In this document: piece after piece, positions 15,090 to 23,635 of the stretch
How the letters are laid out: every line of letters begins with the position of its first letter
Numbering within the stretch: position 1 is the first letter of the stretch
Source: Acidimicrobiales bacterium
GTDB taxonomy: Bacteria > Actinomycetota > Acidimicrobiia > Acidimicrobiales > MedAcidi-G1
NCBI GenBank assembly: GCA_030747595.1
Contig: JASLKK010000001.1
Span: 189,747-242,132 of the forward strand
Direction of reading: 5' to 3'
Length of the DNA: 52,386 nt
Notes under the pieces: model-generated
What the model saw: the letters and a program-made list of their open reading frames with translations, nothing else
Told to the model about the DNA's origin: nothing
The model's database searches: none
Position numbers and translations under genes: made by a program

Positions 15090-16370
15090 ATGACCTCGAT
15101 AGCCATCATCGGGACCGGCTATGTCGGGCTGACCAGCGGCGCGTGTTTCGCCCGTCTGGGGCACGACGTGGCGTGTGTCGACGTCGATGCCGACAAGGTG
15201 GCCCGGTTGTCGGCCGGAGACGTTCCGATCGTGGAGGAAGGCCTGGACGCCCTGGTGGCAGAGGGACTTGGGTCCGGTCGGTTGAGATTCACCACTGATG
15301 TGGCCGAAGGGGTCGCTGATCGTGCGGTGGTCTTTCTCTGCGTCCCCACGCCCCATTCGCCCGACGGGTCGGTCGACCTGTCCTACGTCGAAGCAGCAGC
15401 ATCGTCTCTGGGGCCGCTGCTGACGTCGGGGGCCGTGGTCGTAAACAAGTCGACCGTGCCGGTAGGGACGACCCGGGTGGTCAAGCGGCTCCTGGATCGC
15501 GATGACGTCACGGTGGCCTCCAACCCAGAGTTCTTGCGTGAGGGGAGCGCAGTGGCTGACTTCATGGGGCCAGATCGGATCGTGGTCGGCGCCGATGACG
15601 AGCGGTCATGTGAGGTGGTTCGCTCCCTCTACGACGACGTCGACGCCCCGGTGGTGCTCACCGACCCGGCGTCGGCTGAGACCATCAAGTACGCGGCCAA
15701 CGCCTTTCTCGTCACCAAGCTCTCGTTCGCCAACGCCATCGCTGCGGTCTGCGAGGGGGTGGGCGCCGACATCGACGACGTGGTCCTCGGGCTCGGGTAC
15801 GACGCCCGGATCGGAGCCAGTCACCTCCGACCCGGCCCCGGCTGGGGCGGCAGCTGCTTTCCCAAGGATTCCCGTGCCCTCATCCACCAGGCCGGGCAGG
15901 CCGGCTACGACTTCCGGTTCCTGGACAGTGCCCTCGAGGTGAACCTCCAGCAGTTCGAACGGATGGTGGACAAGGTTCGGCGGGCCGTGGGCGGGGACCT
16001 GGAGGGTCGGACGGTGGCCGTCTGGGGCCTCACCTTCAAGGCGGGCACCGACGACCTCCGTGATTCTCCGGCCCTGGAGATCGTCGAGCGGCTGCTGGCT
16101 GGCGGGGCGAGACTGCGGGCCCATGATCCCACGGTGTCCGAGTGGCGGCCTCCGATTCCCGATGCCGTCGAACTGGTCGGCGACCCGGTGGCGGCCTGTC
16201 GGGATGCCGATGTGCTGGTCGTGCTCACCGAGTGGCCGTTATTCGCCTCGGTCGACCCGGTGGCAGTGGTCGACGTGATGGCCCGTCGGGCCGTGGTCGA
16301 CACCCGCAACCTCCTCCAGCCCGGGCCGTGGCGCGAGTTGGGCTGCGGGTTCGAGGGCGTCGGCCGTTAG
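15090..16370 (+). CDS. UDP-glucose 6-dehydrogenase family protein
   Basis: The 426-aa product fits the family that oxidises UDP-glucose to UDP-glucuronate (or UDP-ManNAc to its uronate) with two NAD+. It shows the N-terminal GTGYVGLTSGACF dinucleotide motif, the NPEFLREGSAVADF segment, Lys in AETIKYAANAFL and the catalytic Cys256 in GGSCFPKD. The C-terminal domain has WGLTFKAGTDDLRDSPA. The GGSCFPKD pattern favours UDP-glucose as substrate, but a WecC-like role is possible because a WecB-like epimerase is encoded further right. The ATG I use is 67 nt after the MoeB-type gene. It opens the surface polysaccharide region. Confidence 0.92.
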   Translation: MTSIAIIGTGYVGLTSGACFARLGHDVACVDVDADKVARLSAGDVPIVEEGLDALVAEGLGSGRLRFTTDVAEGVADRAVVFLCVPTPHSPDGSVDLSYVEAAASSLGPLLTSGAVVVNKSTVPVGTTRVVKRLLDRDDVTVASNPEFLREGSAVADFMGPDRIVVGADDERSCEVVRSLYDDVDAPVVLTDPASAETIKYAANAFLVTKLSFANAIAAVCEGVGADIDDVVLGLGYDARIGASHLRPGPGWGGSCFPKDSRALIHQAGQAGYDFRFLDSALEVNLQQFERMVDKVRRAVGGDLEGRTVAVWGLTFKAGTDDLRDSPALEIVERLLAGGARLRAHDPTVSEWRPPIPDAVELVGDPVAACRDADVLVVLTEWPLFASVDPVAVVDVMARRAVVDTRNLLQPGPWRELGCGFEGVGR

Positions 16371-16400
16371 GCACATGGCCGACACGCACCTACCCGGCCG

Positions 16401-17702
16401 ATGAGGCGCGTCCTGGATCGGCTCCCTGAGGGCACCGTGGCCGTCGGTGGTGGCCTAGTCGTCAACGGCCTCACCGCATACACGTTCATCACCCTGGCGT
16501 CACGTGACCTTGGTGCCGAGGCGTACTCGCCGGTCGGACTTCTGTGGGCGCTGAGCTTCCTGCTCGGTCCGGGGTTCTTCCAGCCGTTGGAACAGGAGAC
16601 GGCCCGGGTCATCGCCAGCCATCCCGCAGATCCGCCCCGCCTGGTCGTCGGGCCGGCGGCCATCCTGGGCGGCTCGCTGGCCCTGGGCCTTGTTTTGGTG
16701 GCCCTGGTGGCCGCACCCTGGATGGTCGACGGCCTTTTTGCCGGCCACGGGGTGCTTCTGGTCGGCCTCCTGCTGGTGCTGGTCGGTCTGGGAGCGGGCC
16801 ACCTGGCCCGCGGCATGCTGGCCGGCCTGAACCGATTCGGCGGTTACGCCCGCTACTTCATCGGAGACGGCGTCGGCCGCCTGGCCCTGGTGGGCGTGCT
16901 CGGTCTGGTGCTGACCGACGAGGTGGCGATCTACGGCCTGGCTGTCGGCGGTGCGCCGTTCCTGGGGGTGGCCGCCGCGTTGGCAGGTCGACGGTCGGAC
17001 GGCGCTTCGCGCCCGGACCCGGCTACCGAGGCCGGGCCGGTCCCGGTAGCCGACGGGACCGTCGACCGTCGGGGTGGCCTGGCGGCCCTGGCCCCCGCCA
17101 TGGGTGCCTTGCTGGTGGCCTCCGTGTCCACGGCCGTCGTGCTCAACGTCAGCCCCCTGGCCGTCGAATTGCTGGCCGGACCGTCCGAAGGCCACGAGGC
17201 AGGTCGGTTCCTCAACGCCCTTCTGGTGGCCCGGGTGCCTCTGTTCTTCTTCCAGGCTGTGCAGGCTTCCCTACTGCCCAGGCTCTCGGCGTTGGCCGCC
17301 GATCGGAGGTTCGACGAGTTCCGCCACGTGCTGGGTCGACTTCTGGCTCTCGTCGGATTCCTCGGTCTGGCCGCCGTGGTGGCCTGTGGCCTGGTCGGCC
17401 ACCGGGTCGTAGAGCTGGCTTTCGGAGCCGAGTTCGCCGTCGACCGTCGGGACATGGTCCTGCTGGCCAGTTCCAGCGCCGTGCTGATGGTGGTGCTGTG
17501 CCTGGCCCAGGCACTGATCGCCCTCCGTTGGCAGGGCCGGATGGCCCTGGCCTGGTTGGCCGGCCTCCTGGCCTTTCCGATGGTGCTGGCTGTCGGGAGC
17601 GACCTGTTCCTCCGGGTGGAGGTGGCATTGCTTGCCACCGTGTCCACCTCGATGGTCGCCATGTCGGTGCTCCTCGGACGACGGTTCCGACTCCTACAAT
17701 GA
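16401..17702 (+). CDS. Wzx-like polysaccharide flippase / oligosaccharide translocase family membrane protein
   Basis: The 433-aa product has roughly 12 hydrophobic segments spread along its length, including GGGLVVNGLTAYTFITLA at the start, AILGGSLALGLVLVALVAAPW and VLLVGLLLVLVGLGAGHLA. A hydrophilic loop covers about residues 193-228. The RFLNALLVARVPLFFFQAVQASLLPRLS stretch is typical of the MATE/MOP-type polysaccharide flippases. It would move lipid-linked sugar units across the membrane. It lies 30 nt after the UDP-glucose dehydrogenase gene. Assignment rests on topology and partial motifs and not on a catalytic site. Confidence 0.75.
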   Translation: MRRVLDRLPEGTVAVGGGLVVNGLTAYTFITLASRDLGAEAYSPVGLLWALSFLLGPGFFQPLEQETARVIASHPADPPRLVVGPAAILGGSLALGLVLVALVAAPWMVDGLFAGHGVLLVGLLLVLVGLGAGHLARGMLAGLNRFGGYARYFIGDGVGRLALVGVLGLVLTDEVAIYGLAVGGAPFLGVAAALAGRRSDGASRPDPATEAGPVPVADGTVDRRGGLAALAPAMGALLVASVSTAVVLNVSPLAVELLAGPSEGHEAGRFLNALLVARVPLFFFQAVQASLLPRLSALAADRRFDEFRHVLGRLLALVGFLGLAAVVACGLVGHRVVELAFGAEFAVDRRDMVLLASSSAVLMVVLCLAQALIALRWQGRMALAWLAGLLAFPMVLAVGSDLFLRVEVALLATVSTSMVAMSVLLGRRFRLLQ

Positions 17703-17763
17703 CCGCCTGACCGGGCGGAACGGGGCGTTCCCACACGTCCAACGACCCGTGTACGGAAGCAAC

Positions 17764-20178
17764 GTGGATCCTCAGCCGACCGACCAGCAGCCTCCAGCCC
17801 GCCGACCTGTGTTCTTCTGGGCGGCGAGCTTCCGGTCGATCGTCGTGGTCTCGGCGTTGGTGGGGACCCTGCTGGCCACAGCGTCGCCCGCACCTGCTGA
17901 CGTGGTGGTCACCGTGGAGGCCGGTGACAGCCTCTCGGAGATCGCCGCCGAGCACGGCACCAGCGTGTCGGCGCTCATGTCGGCCAACGGCATTGTCGAC
18001 GCCGACCGGCTCTTCATGGGCCAACGACTGGTCATCCCCGGCCCGGGCGCCACCCCGACGACCCTCCCCACCATGGTGGTGGTGGTGCAGCGCGGCGACA
18101 GTCTGTCGGGCATCGCTGCGGAGTACGGCGTGACCCTCTCAGCGTTGATCCAGGCCAACAACATCGTCGATCCCGACACGGTGCACGTCGGCCAGGAGCT
18201 ACTGGTGCCAGGTGCCACCCGGCCGGTGACCCCCACCGGGCCGGTCGTGGTGACCGTCCAACCCGGGGACAGCCTGTCGGCCATTGCCTCGGTGCACGGG
18301 GTGTCGGTCTCGGCCCTCATGAACGCCAACGACCTGACCGACCCGGATCGGCTTTCGGTGGGCCAGCAACTGACCATCCCGGGCTCGATGCCGCCGGCCA
18401 CCACCCTGCCACCGTTGATCGTGACCGTGCGGTCCGGAGACAACCTGTCGGCCATCGCCGCGGCGAACGGGGTGACGGTGTCTGCCCTCATGGAGGCCAA
18501 CGGAATCACCGATGCGAATCTTCTTTCGATCGGCCAGCAGTTGCGGATACCCGGTCGGTTTGCCCCGCCCATCTACTCGGTGGACTACGGCCCCGTGACC
18601 GTCGACGGCCGCGGATGGGGCCACGGCCGCGGAATGGGCCAGTACGGGGCCCTCGGCTACGCGGTGGACGAAGGGTGGGGTCGAGACCAGATCCTCGACC
18701 ACTACTACGGGGGAACGACACCCACCATCGTCCCCGACGTCGAGATCGGCGTCCGCCTGTTGTCCCACGACAGCGACCCGACGACCGTCTACCTCTCCGA
18801 CGGCCTGTTGCTGGTCGGCGGGATCCAGGGGCCGTGGACCGTGATCTCGACCCGGGTGGTGCGCCTGGTGCTGGACGGCGACGCCGACCGTTACCGCGTC
18901 CTGTCCGGCTCGTCGTGCGGCGGCGACTTCACCGACACCGGGCTGGTCATCCAAAGTCCGGTGGCCCGCATCACTGCGGCCTGGCCGACCGGTTCGGTAC
19001 ACGCCGCCAACGGTGGGATTGCCTCGACGGCCGACGGGGTGGCCTACGAACTGGTCGACACGGCCACCTCGGGCCTCGACCAGACGCTGCAGCTCTGCGA
19101 AGGGCCGACATCGGCCACCTGGTACCGGGGCGAGATCCGGGCCGCCCGCTACGGGGCCCGCCAGCGGACCGTGAACTGGGTGGCCATCGAGCAGTACCTC
19201 CGGTCGGTGGTGCCCAGCGAGATGCCGTCCGTCTGGTCGGAGATGGGTGGCGGTGCCGGCCAGGCGGCCCTGGAGGTCCAGGCGGTGGCGGCACGGTCGT
19301 ACGCCTTGGCCGAGGTTCGGTACGGCTACGCCAAGACATGCGACACCATCCGTTGCCAGGTGTATTCGGGGCGTCGGAGCCGACGGGGGTCCGACGGTTG
19401 GGACCACGAAACCGCCGCTACCGACGCCGCGGTGGCCTCCACGGCTGGCATGGTTCGCCTGCAGGACGGCGTGGTGTCCCGCACCGAGTTCTCGGCATCC
19501 ACCGGTGGTCACACCATCACCGCTGATTTCACCGGCGTGCCCGATGCCGGTGACGACGTGTCCATCAACCCCGTGCACCGGTGGACCGACGAGATCGACG
19601 TCGAGCGGGTGGGCGACGCCTTCGGGTTGGGTGCGTTGTACGAGATCGAGGTGATCGCCAGGGACGGCTTCGGTGACGACGGCGGTCGGGCCGTCGAGGT
19701 GGAACTCCGGGCCCGGGACGGCAACCGCTTCGTGGTGTCGGGCGACCGCTTCCGTCGGGAGTTCGGCCTTCGTTCCAACTGGTTCAGCGTCGGCTACGGG
19801 CCGCCCGATGCCGGCACCGCCTTCCCCGACCCGCAGGTGGACGAGTACCGGGTGACCTCGACGTTCACCGCCGAGGACCTGGCCCGGGTCACCGAGGCGG
19901 CCGACCATCTCGAGATGACCGTGCCCGAGTTCCAGCGGGCCGGCGTGTGGGTGGTGGCGTTCCTCCTCAGCCTGTCTTCCAGCGAGAGGGACCCGCTCGA
20001 GGTGCCCGCCCAGACGGGGACCGAGCGGGTCACCACGGCCTACATGGCTGCCGACGGGGACCAGCAGGCCCTCGAGAAGGTGGCTGCCGAATACTCGCTG
20101 GACGGTTCCCAGGCCCAACAGGTGGCCACCACGGTCCTCGTTTTCCTGGTGGGCCTGTCCAAGGCGGCGGGACGCTGA
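17764..20178 (+). CDS. Secreted 4xLysM-SpoIID/LytB domain protein
   Basis: The 804-aa product has an N-terminal membrane or signal segment (IVVVSALVGTLLATASPAPA, residues 26-45). Four LysM repeats follow at about 48-92, 104-150, 161-207 and 218-265, each with the GDSLSxIA...LxxAN pattern that binds peptidoglycan glycans, separated by Pro/Thr linkers. A SpoIID/LytB domain follows (about 275-640) with GRGWGHGRGMGQYGA, IEQYLRSVVPSEMPSVW and AVAARSYAL, and an EFSASTGGHT segment. SpoIID cleaves denuded peptidoglycan in Bacillus, while LytB-type proteins modify amidases. The C-terminal 120 residues have no domain I recognise. GGAAG 4 nt upstream supports the GTG used. A sporulation role is not implied. 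A GC-rich hairpin follows the stop. Confidence 0.88.
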   Translation: MDPQPTDQQPPARRPVFFWAASFRSIVVVSALVGTLLATASPAPADVVVTVEAGDSLSEIAAEHGTSVSALMSANGIVDADRLFMGQRLVIPGPGATPTTLPTMVVVVQRGDSLSGIAAEYGVTLSALIQANNIVDPDTVHVGQELLVPGATRPVTPTGPVVVTVQPGDSLSAIASVHGVSVSALMNANDLTDPDRLSVGQQLTIPGSMPPATTLPPLIVTVRSGDNLSAIAAANGVTVSALMEANGITDANLLSIGQQLRIPGRFAPPIYSVDYGPVTVDGRGWGHGRGMGQYGALGYAVDEGWGRDQILDHYYGGTTPTIVPDVEIGVRLLSHDSDPTTVYLSDGLLLVGGIQGPWTVISTRVVRLVLDGDADRYRVLSGSSCGGDFTDTGLVIQSPVARITAAWPTGSVHAANGGIASTADGVAYELVDTATSGLDQTLQLCEGPTSATWYRGEIRAARYGARQRTVNWVAIEQYLRSVVPSEMPSVWSEMGGGAGQAALEVQAVAARSYALAEVRYGYAKTCDTIRCQVYSGRRSRRGSDGWDHETAATDAAVASTAGMVRLQDGVVSRTEFSASTGGHTITADFTGVPDAGDDVSINPVHRWTDEIDVERVGDAFGLGALYEIEVIARDGFGDDGGRAVEVELRARDGNRFVVSGDRFRREFGLRSNWFSVGYGPPDAGTAFPDPQVDEYRVTSTFTAEDLARVTEAADHLEMTVPEFQRAGVWVVAFLLSLSSSERDPLEVPAQTGTERVTTAYMAADGDQQALEKVAAEYSLDGSQAQQVATTVLVFLVGLSKAAGR

Positions 20179-20189
20179 TCGAGGCGCCC

Positions 20190-20208
20190 GGAGGCCCCGT
20201 GGGCCTCC
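20190..20208 (+). terminator. GC-rich hairpin between the LysM-SpoIID gene and rmlA
   Basis: An 8-bp perfect stem (ggaggccc / gggcctcc) with a 3-nt loop starts 11 nt after the SpoIID-gene stop. No T-run follows, so termination may be weak or Rho-assisted. A promoter box for rmlA lies only 4 nt downstream, which fits a transcription-unit border. Confidence 0.5.
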
Positions 20209-20211
20209 CGA

Positions 20212-20217
20212 TACCCT
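20212..20217 (+). promoter_or_regulatory. -10 box of a leaderless promoter for the dTDP-rhamnose operon
   Basis: TACCCT is followed by 7 nt and the GTG start of rmlA, with no Shine-Dalgarno sequence. It directly follows a hairpin that ends the upstream unit. Confidence 0.45.
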
Positions 20218-20224
20218 CGTCGCG

Positions 20225-21271
20225 GTGAAGGGACTGATCCTGGCCGGGGGGAGTGGACGGCGTCTGCGTCCGCTGACCCACACCAGCGCCAAGCAACTGG
20301 TCCCCATTGCCAATGTTCCGATCCTGCACTACGTGGTGGCCGACCTGGTGGGGGTGGGGATCACCGACATCGGGATCGTGGTGGGCGACACCGCCGCCGA
20401 GGTGATGGCCAGCATCGGTGACGGCAGCAGATGGGGAGCGAAGGTGACCTACATCGCCCAGGATCGGCCCCTTGGCCTCGCCCACGCCGTGGTCGTCGCC
20501 GGCCCTTTTCTGGGCGACGAGCCGTTCGCCATGTACCTGGGTGACAACATGTTCGAGGACTCCCTCGACGGGGTGGTCGACGGGTTCGACGGCTGTTCGG
20601 CTGCTCGGCTGCTTCTGGCCCGGGTCGACGACCCGTCGGCGTTCGGGGTGGCCGACGTGGCGCCCGACGGGACGATCGTCGGGTTGGCCGAGAAGCCCGA
20701 GGAGCCGGCGTCCGACCTGGCCCTGGTCGGCGTGTACCTGTTCGGTCCCCGAATTCACGAGGCGGTGCGGGCCATCGAGCCGTCGGCGCGGGGGGAGTTG
20801 GAGATCACCGATGCCATCCAGTGGCTGCTCGACGCCGGCGAAGTGGTGGAGCACCGGGTGTTAGAGGGCTGGTGGATCGACACCGGCAAGAAGGACCCCT
20901 TGTTGGAGTGCAACCGCCTGGTGCTGGACCGGCTGGGCGGCGACGGTGTGGTGGTCGACGGCGACGCCGAAGTGGTGGACTCCACTCTGGTGGGTCCGGT
21001 GGTGGTGGCTGCCGGTGCCCGGATCAGTGGCAGCACGGTCGGCCCCTACGTGGCCGTGGGCGCCCGCTGCGCCATCGAGGGTTCGACCGTGGAGCACTCG
21101 GTGCTCATGGACGGGGCCGTGGTGTCGGACCTCGACCGGCTGACCGGCTCGGTCCTGGGCCGGTCAGCCGAGGTGACGGGGTCTCGCGGCGACCGGGTAG
21201 ACCTGTCGGTGCTGCTCGGCGACCATTCGGTGGTCGACGCCCGGAGTTCGGAGGGGGGCACCGGTGGCTGA
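20225..21271 (+). CDS. rmlA: Glucose-1-phosphate thymidylyltransferase, long form
   Basis: The 348-aa enzyme joins dTTP and glucose-1-phosphate into dTDP-glucose, the first step to dTDP-rhamnose. The nucleotidyltransferase domain shows LILAGGSGRRLRPLT, KQLVPIANVPIL, GDNMFED and the sugar-binding EKPEEP and GWWIDTGKK. A left-handed beta-helix tail (about 245-335) has hexapeptide-like turns such as VVAAGARISGSTVGPYVAVGAR. This tail marks the long RmlA subgroup (about 350 aa) found in actinobacteria and archaea, not the 290-aa enterobacterial type. GTG start, leaderless. Its end overlaps the rmlC start by 8 nt. Confidence 0.93.
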   Translation: MKGLILAGGSGRRLRPLTHTSAKQLVPIANVPILHYVVADLVGVGITDIGIVVGDTAAEVMASIGDGSRWGAKVTYIAQDRPLGLAHAVVVAGPFLGDEPFAMYLGDNMFEDSLDGVVDGFDGCSAARLLLARVDDPSAFGVADVAPDGTIVGLAEKPEEPASDLALVGVYLFGPRIHEAVRAIEPSARGELEITDAIQWLLDAGEVVEHRVLEGWWIDTGKKDPLLECNRLVLDRLGGDGVVVDGDAEVVDSTLVGPVVVAAGARISGSTVGPYVAVGARCAIEGSTVEHSVLMDGAVVSDLDRLTGSVLGRSAEVTGSRGDRVDLSVLLGDHSVVDARSSEGGTGG

Positions 21272-21821
21272 GGTGAGGGCTGTGACAGCCATCGACGGGG
21301 TGCTGGTCGTCGACCCGGTGGTCCACGTCGACGACCGGGGCTCATTTGTCGAAACGTGGCGTCAGGAGTGGCTGGGTGACGTGGCACCCATGGTGCAGGG
21401 CAACCGGGCCGACCGGGTGGCCGGTTCCCTCGTCGGGTTGCACTACCACCGCCGCCAGGCGGACTACTGGGTGGTGGTCGGGGGGACGGCCCGCGTCGTG
21501 CTTCACGACCTGCGGGTCGGATCGCCCACCGACGGCGCCACCGTCGAGATGAACCTCGGGGGCGACGGTCCGGACCGCCATCGTGGCCTGTACATCCCGC
21601 CCGGGGTGGCTCACGGGTTCGCGGCGCTCACCGACCTGACCCTCACGTACCTGGTGGACGGCACCTACGACCCGGACGACGAGCTGGGGGTGGCGTGGGA
21701 CGACCCGGCCGTCGGTGCCGACTGGGTGGTGGCCGACCCGGTGTTGTCGGCGCGCGACCGGGCCAACCCGAACCGGGACGATCTTTCCGACGACCGGCGA
21801 CCCGTCTACGTGGAGCGCTGA
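21264..21821 (+). CDS. rmlC: dTDP-4-dehydrorhamnose 3,5-epimerase family protein
   Basis: This 185-aa cupin-type epimerase has DDRGSFVETWR near the N terminus, GLHYHRRQADYW with the expected catalytic His, and the IPPGVAHGFAALTD motif. It converts dTDP-4-keto-6-deoxyglucose to dTDP-4-keto-rhamnose. GGAGGGGG lies just upstream of the GTG, inside the end of rmlA, giving translational coupling. Where most RmlC enzymes have RGLHYQ this one has VGLHYH; Arg is displaced, so another 3- or 3,5-epimerase specificity is possible. Confidence 0.88.
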   Translation: MAEVRAVTAIDGVLVVDPVVHVDDRGSFVETWRQEWLGDVAPMVQGNRADRVAGSLVGLHYHRRQADYWVVVGGTARVVLHDLRVGSPTDGATVEMNLGGDGPDRHRGLYIPPGVAHGFAALTDLTLTYLVDGTYDPDDELGVAWDDPAVGADWVVADPVLSARDRANPNRDDLSDDRRPVYVER

Positions 21822-21822
21822 G

Positions 21823-22782
21823 GTGCGCCTCCTGGTGACCGGGGGCGCCGGATTCATCGGTGCCAACTTCGTCCACCGGGCCGTGGCCCGGGGCGACGAG
21901 GTGACGGTCTACGACGCCCTCACCTATGCCGGCAACCCGGCCAATCTGGCGGGCCTGGACGGTCGGTCCGGCTACCGGTTCGTCCACGCCGACGTGTGTG
22001 ACGCCTCGACCCTGTCGATGGTCATGCCGGGCCACGACGCGGTAGTCCACTTCGCGGCGGAAAGCCACGTGGACCGGTCGCTGGTCGACCCGGACCGGTT
22101 CGTCACCACCAACTGCGGCGGCACGGCAACCGTGTGCCGGGTGGCCATGGAGGTCGGCGTCGGGCGGGTGCTCCACGTGTCAACCGACGAGGTGTACGGC
22201 TCCATCGGGGAGGGTTCGTTCGTCGAAGGGGATCCGTTGGCCCCCAGTTCGCCGTATTCGGCATCGAAGGCCTCCGCTGACCTGATCGCCCTCTCGTACC
22301 ACGAGACGTTCGGGCTTCCCGTCGTGGTGACCCGGTCGTCGAACAACTACGGGCGCTTCCAGTTTCCGGAGAAGGTCATCCCGTTGTTCGTGACCCGCCT
22401 ACTGCGTGGCGGCCGGGTCCCGTTGTACGGCGACGGAGGCAACGTCCGCGACTGGTGTCACGTGGACGACAACTGTGCCGCTCTGGAGCGGGTGCTAACC
22501 GATGGCGAGGCCGGCACCGTCTACAACGTGGGGGCGGGCGCCGAGGTCGACAACCTGGACCTGACCCGTCGACTCCTGGACCTATGCGGGGCCGACGAGT
22601 CGGCCGTCCAGTACGTGGCCGACCGTCCCGGGCACGACCGCCGCTACTCGGTGGACACCACCCGGATCCGCAGCCTCGGTTGGGCTCCGTCCCGTAGCCT
22701 CGACGAGGGCCTGGCCGAGACCGTGGCGTGGTACCGCGACCATCAGGACTGGTGGGAGCCCCTGCTGGGGGATGCCCGGTGA
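21823..22782 (+). CDS. rmlB: dTDP-glucose 4,6-dehydratase
   Basis: The 319-aa extended short-chain dehydrogenase converts dTDP-glucose to dTDP-4-keto-6-deoxyglucose using bound NAD+. It shows GGAGFIGANFV at the N terminus, HFAAESHVDRS, STDEVYGS with the catalytic Asp-Glu pair, and YSASKASAD as the YxxxK motif. RPGHDRRYSVD near the C terminus is the usual nucleotide-binding segment. The GTG start is 1 nt after the rmlC stop. The enzyme is in the order rmlA-C-B-D, and its stop overlaps the rmlD start (GTGA). Confidence 0.95.
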   Translation: MRLLVTGGAGFIGANFVHRAVARGDEVTVYDALTYAGNPANLAGLDGRSGYRFVHADVCDASTLSMVMPGHDAVVHFAAESHVDRSLVDPDRFVTTNCGGTATVCRVAMEVGVGRVLHVSTDEVYGSIGEGSFVEGDPLAPSSPYSASKASADLIALSYHETFGLPVVVTRSSNNYGRFQFPEKVIPLFVTRLLRGGRVPLYGDGGNVRDWCHVDDNCAALERVLTDGEAGTVYNVGAGAEVDNLDLTRRLLDLCGADESAVQYVADRPGHDRRYSVDTTRIRSLGWAPSRSLDEGLAETVAWYRDHQDWWEPLLGDAR

Positions 22783-23633
22783 CCGTTCTGGTGACCGGCT
22801 CCGGTGGTCGCCTTGGGCGAGCCATGGTCGCCGGATTCACCGACCGGGGGTCGGGCGCCGAGCCGGTCGTGGGCCTTGACCGGCCGGCTCTCGACGTGGC
22901 CGATCGGCAGGCCGTGCACGCCGCCGTGCGGACCCACCGGCCGACGGTGATCGTGAACTGTGCGGCGTGGACCGACGTCGACGGTTGCGAGGGCGACGCC
23001 GACCGGGCCCGACGCATCAACAGCGGGGCGGTGGGCCACCTTCGGGAGGCCGCCGAGACGGTGGGAGCCCACCTGGTCCAGATCTCCACCGACTTCGTGT
23101 TCGACGGACGGGCGACCGAGCCCTACCCCGAGGACCACCCGACGGGCCCGTTGAGCATCTACGGGGCGTCCAAACTGGCCGGCGAGTTGGCGGCCGGTCC
23201 GGACGCCACCGTGGTACGGACTAGTTGGCTGCAACCCGCTGACGCCTCCGGAATGGTGGAGTACCTCCTGGACGCGTTGGCTGGCGACGGGACGATCCAG
23301 ATGGGCGACCAGCGCCGGGCCTGCCCGACCTTCGTGGCCGACCTGGTCCCGGTGATCGTCGACCTGGTGGACCAGCGGGTAGCCGGGACGGTGCACGCCA
23401 CCAACAGTGGCGCAACCACGTGGTTCGAGTTCTCCCAGCACGTGGCCGTGGCCACCGGTCGCGATCCCGACCGGATCGAGGCCCGATCTGACCCGGGGCT
23501 GGACGGCACGTCGCCGGCCCCCCGACCTGAGTTCTCGGCGCTGGACAACGGGGTGCTCCGGTCGATGGGCCACCTGGGCCTTCGCCACCACCTCGACGCG
23601 GTGGCCGAACTGGTCGCCGGGGCAGGGTTCTGA
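22779..23633 (+). CDS. rmlD: dTDP-4-dehydrorhamnose reductase
   Basis: The 284-aa product completes dTDP-L-rhamnose with NAD(P)H. Motifs are VTGSGGRLGRAM for cofactor binding, NCAAWTDVDGCEGD (a strong RmlD signature), STDFVFDG and YGASKLAGE with the catalytic Tyr and Lys. HATNSGATTWFEF and the C-terminal LRHHLDAVAELV match the substrate domain. The start is coupled to the rmlB stop. All four dTDP-rhamnose enzymes are thus in one unit, so rhamnose is a likely component of the surface glycan. Confidence 0.95.
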   Translation: MTVLVTGSGGRLGRAMVAGFTDRGSGAEPVVGLDRPALDVADRQAVHAAVRTHRPTVIVNCAAWTDVDGCEGDADRARRINSGAVGHLREAAETVGAHLVQISTDFVFDGRATEPYPEDHPTGPLSIYGASKLAGELAAGPDATVVRTSWLQPADASGMVEYLLDALAGDGTIQMGDQRRACPTFVADLVPVIVDLVDQRVAGTVHATNSGATTWFEFSQHVAVATGRDPDRIEARSDPGLDGTSPAPRPEFSALDNGVLRSMGHLGLRHHLDAVAELVAGAGF

Positions 23634-23635
23634 CC

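Noticed and set aside
17764-20178. Sporulation locus based on the SpoIID domain
   Set aside because: No other sporulation gene is in the window, and SpoIID/LytB domains occur in many non-spore-formers.
18199-20313. 704-codon open frame on the minus strand opposite the LysM-SpoIID gene
   Set aside because: Low-complexity His/Gly/Arg/Val-rich product without domains. The plus-strand frame has four LysM repeats and a SpoIID domain. Long antisense frames are normal in such GC-rich DNA.
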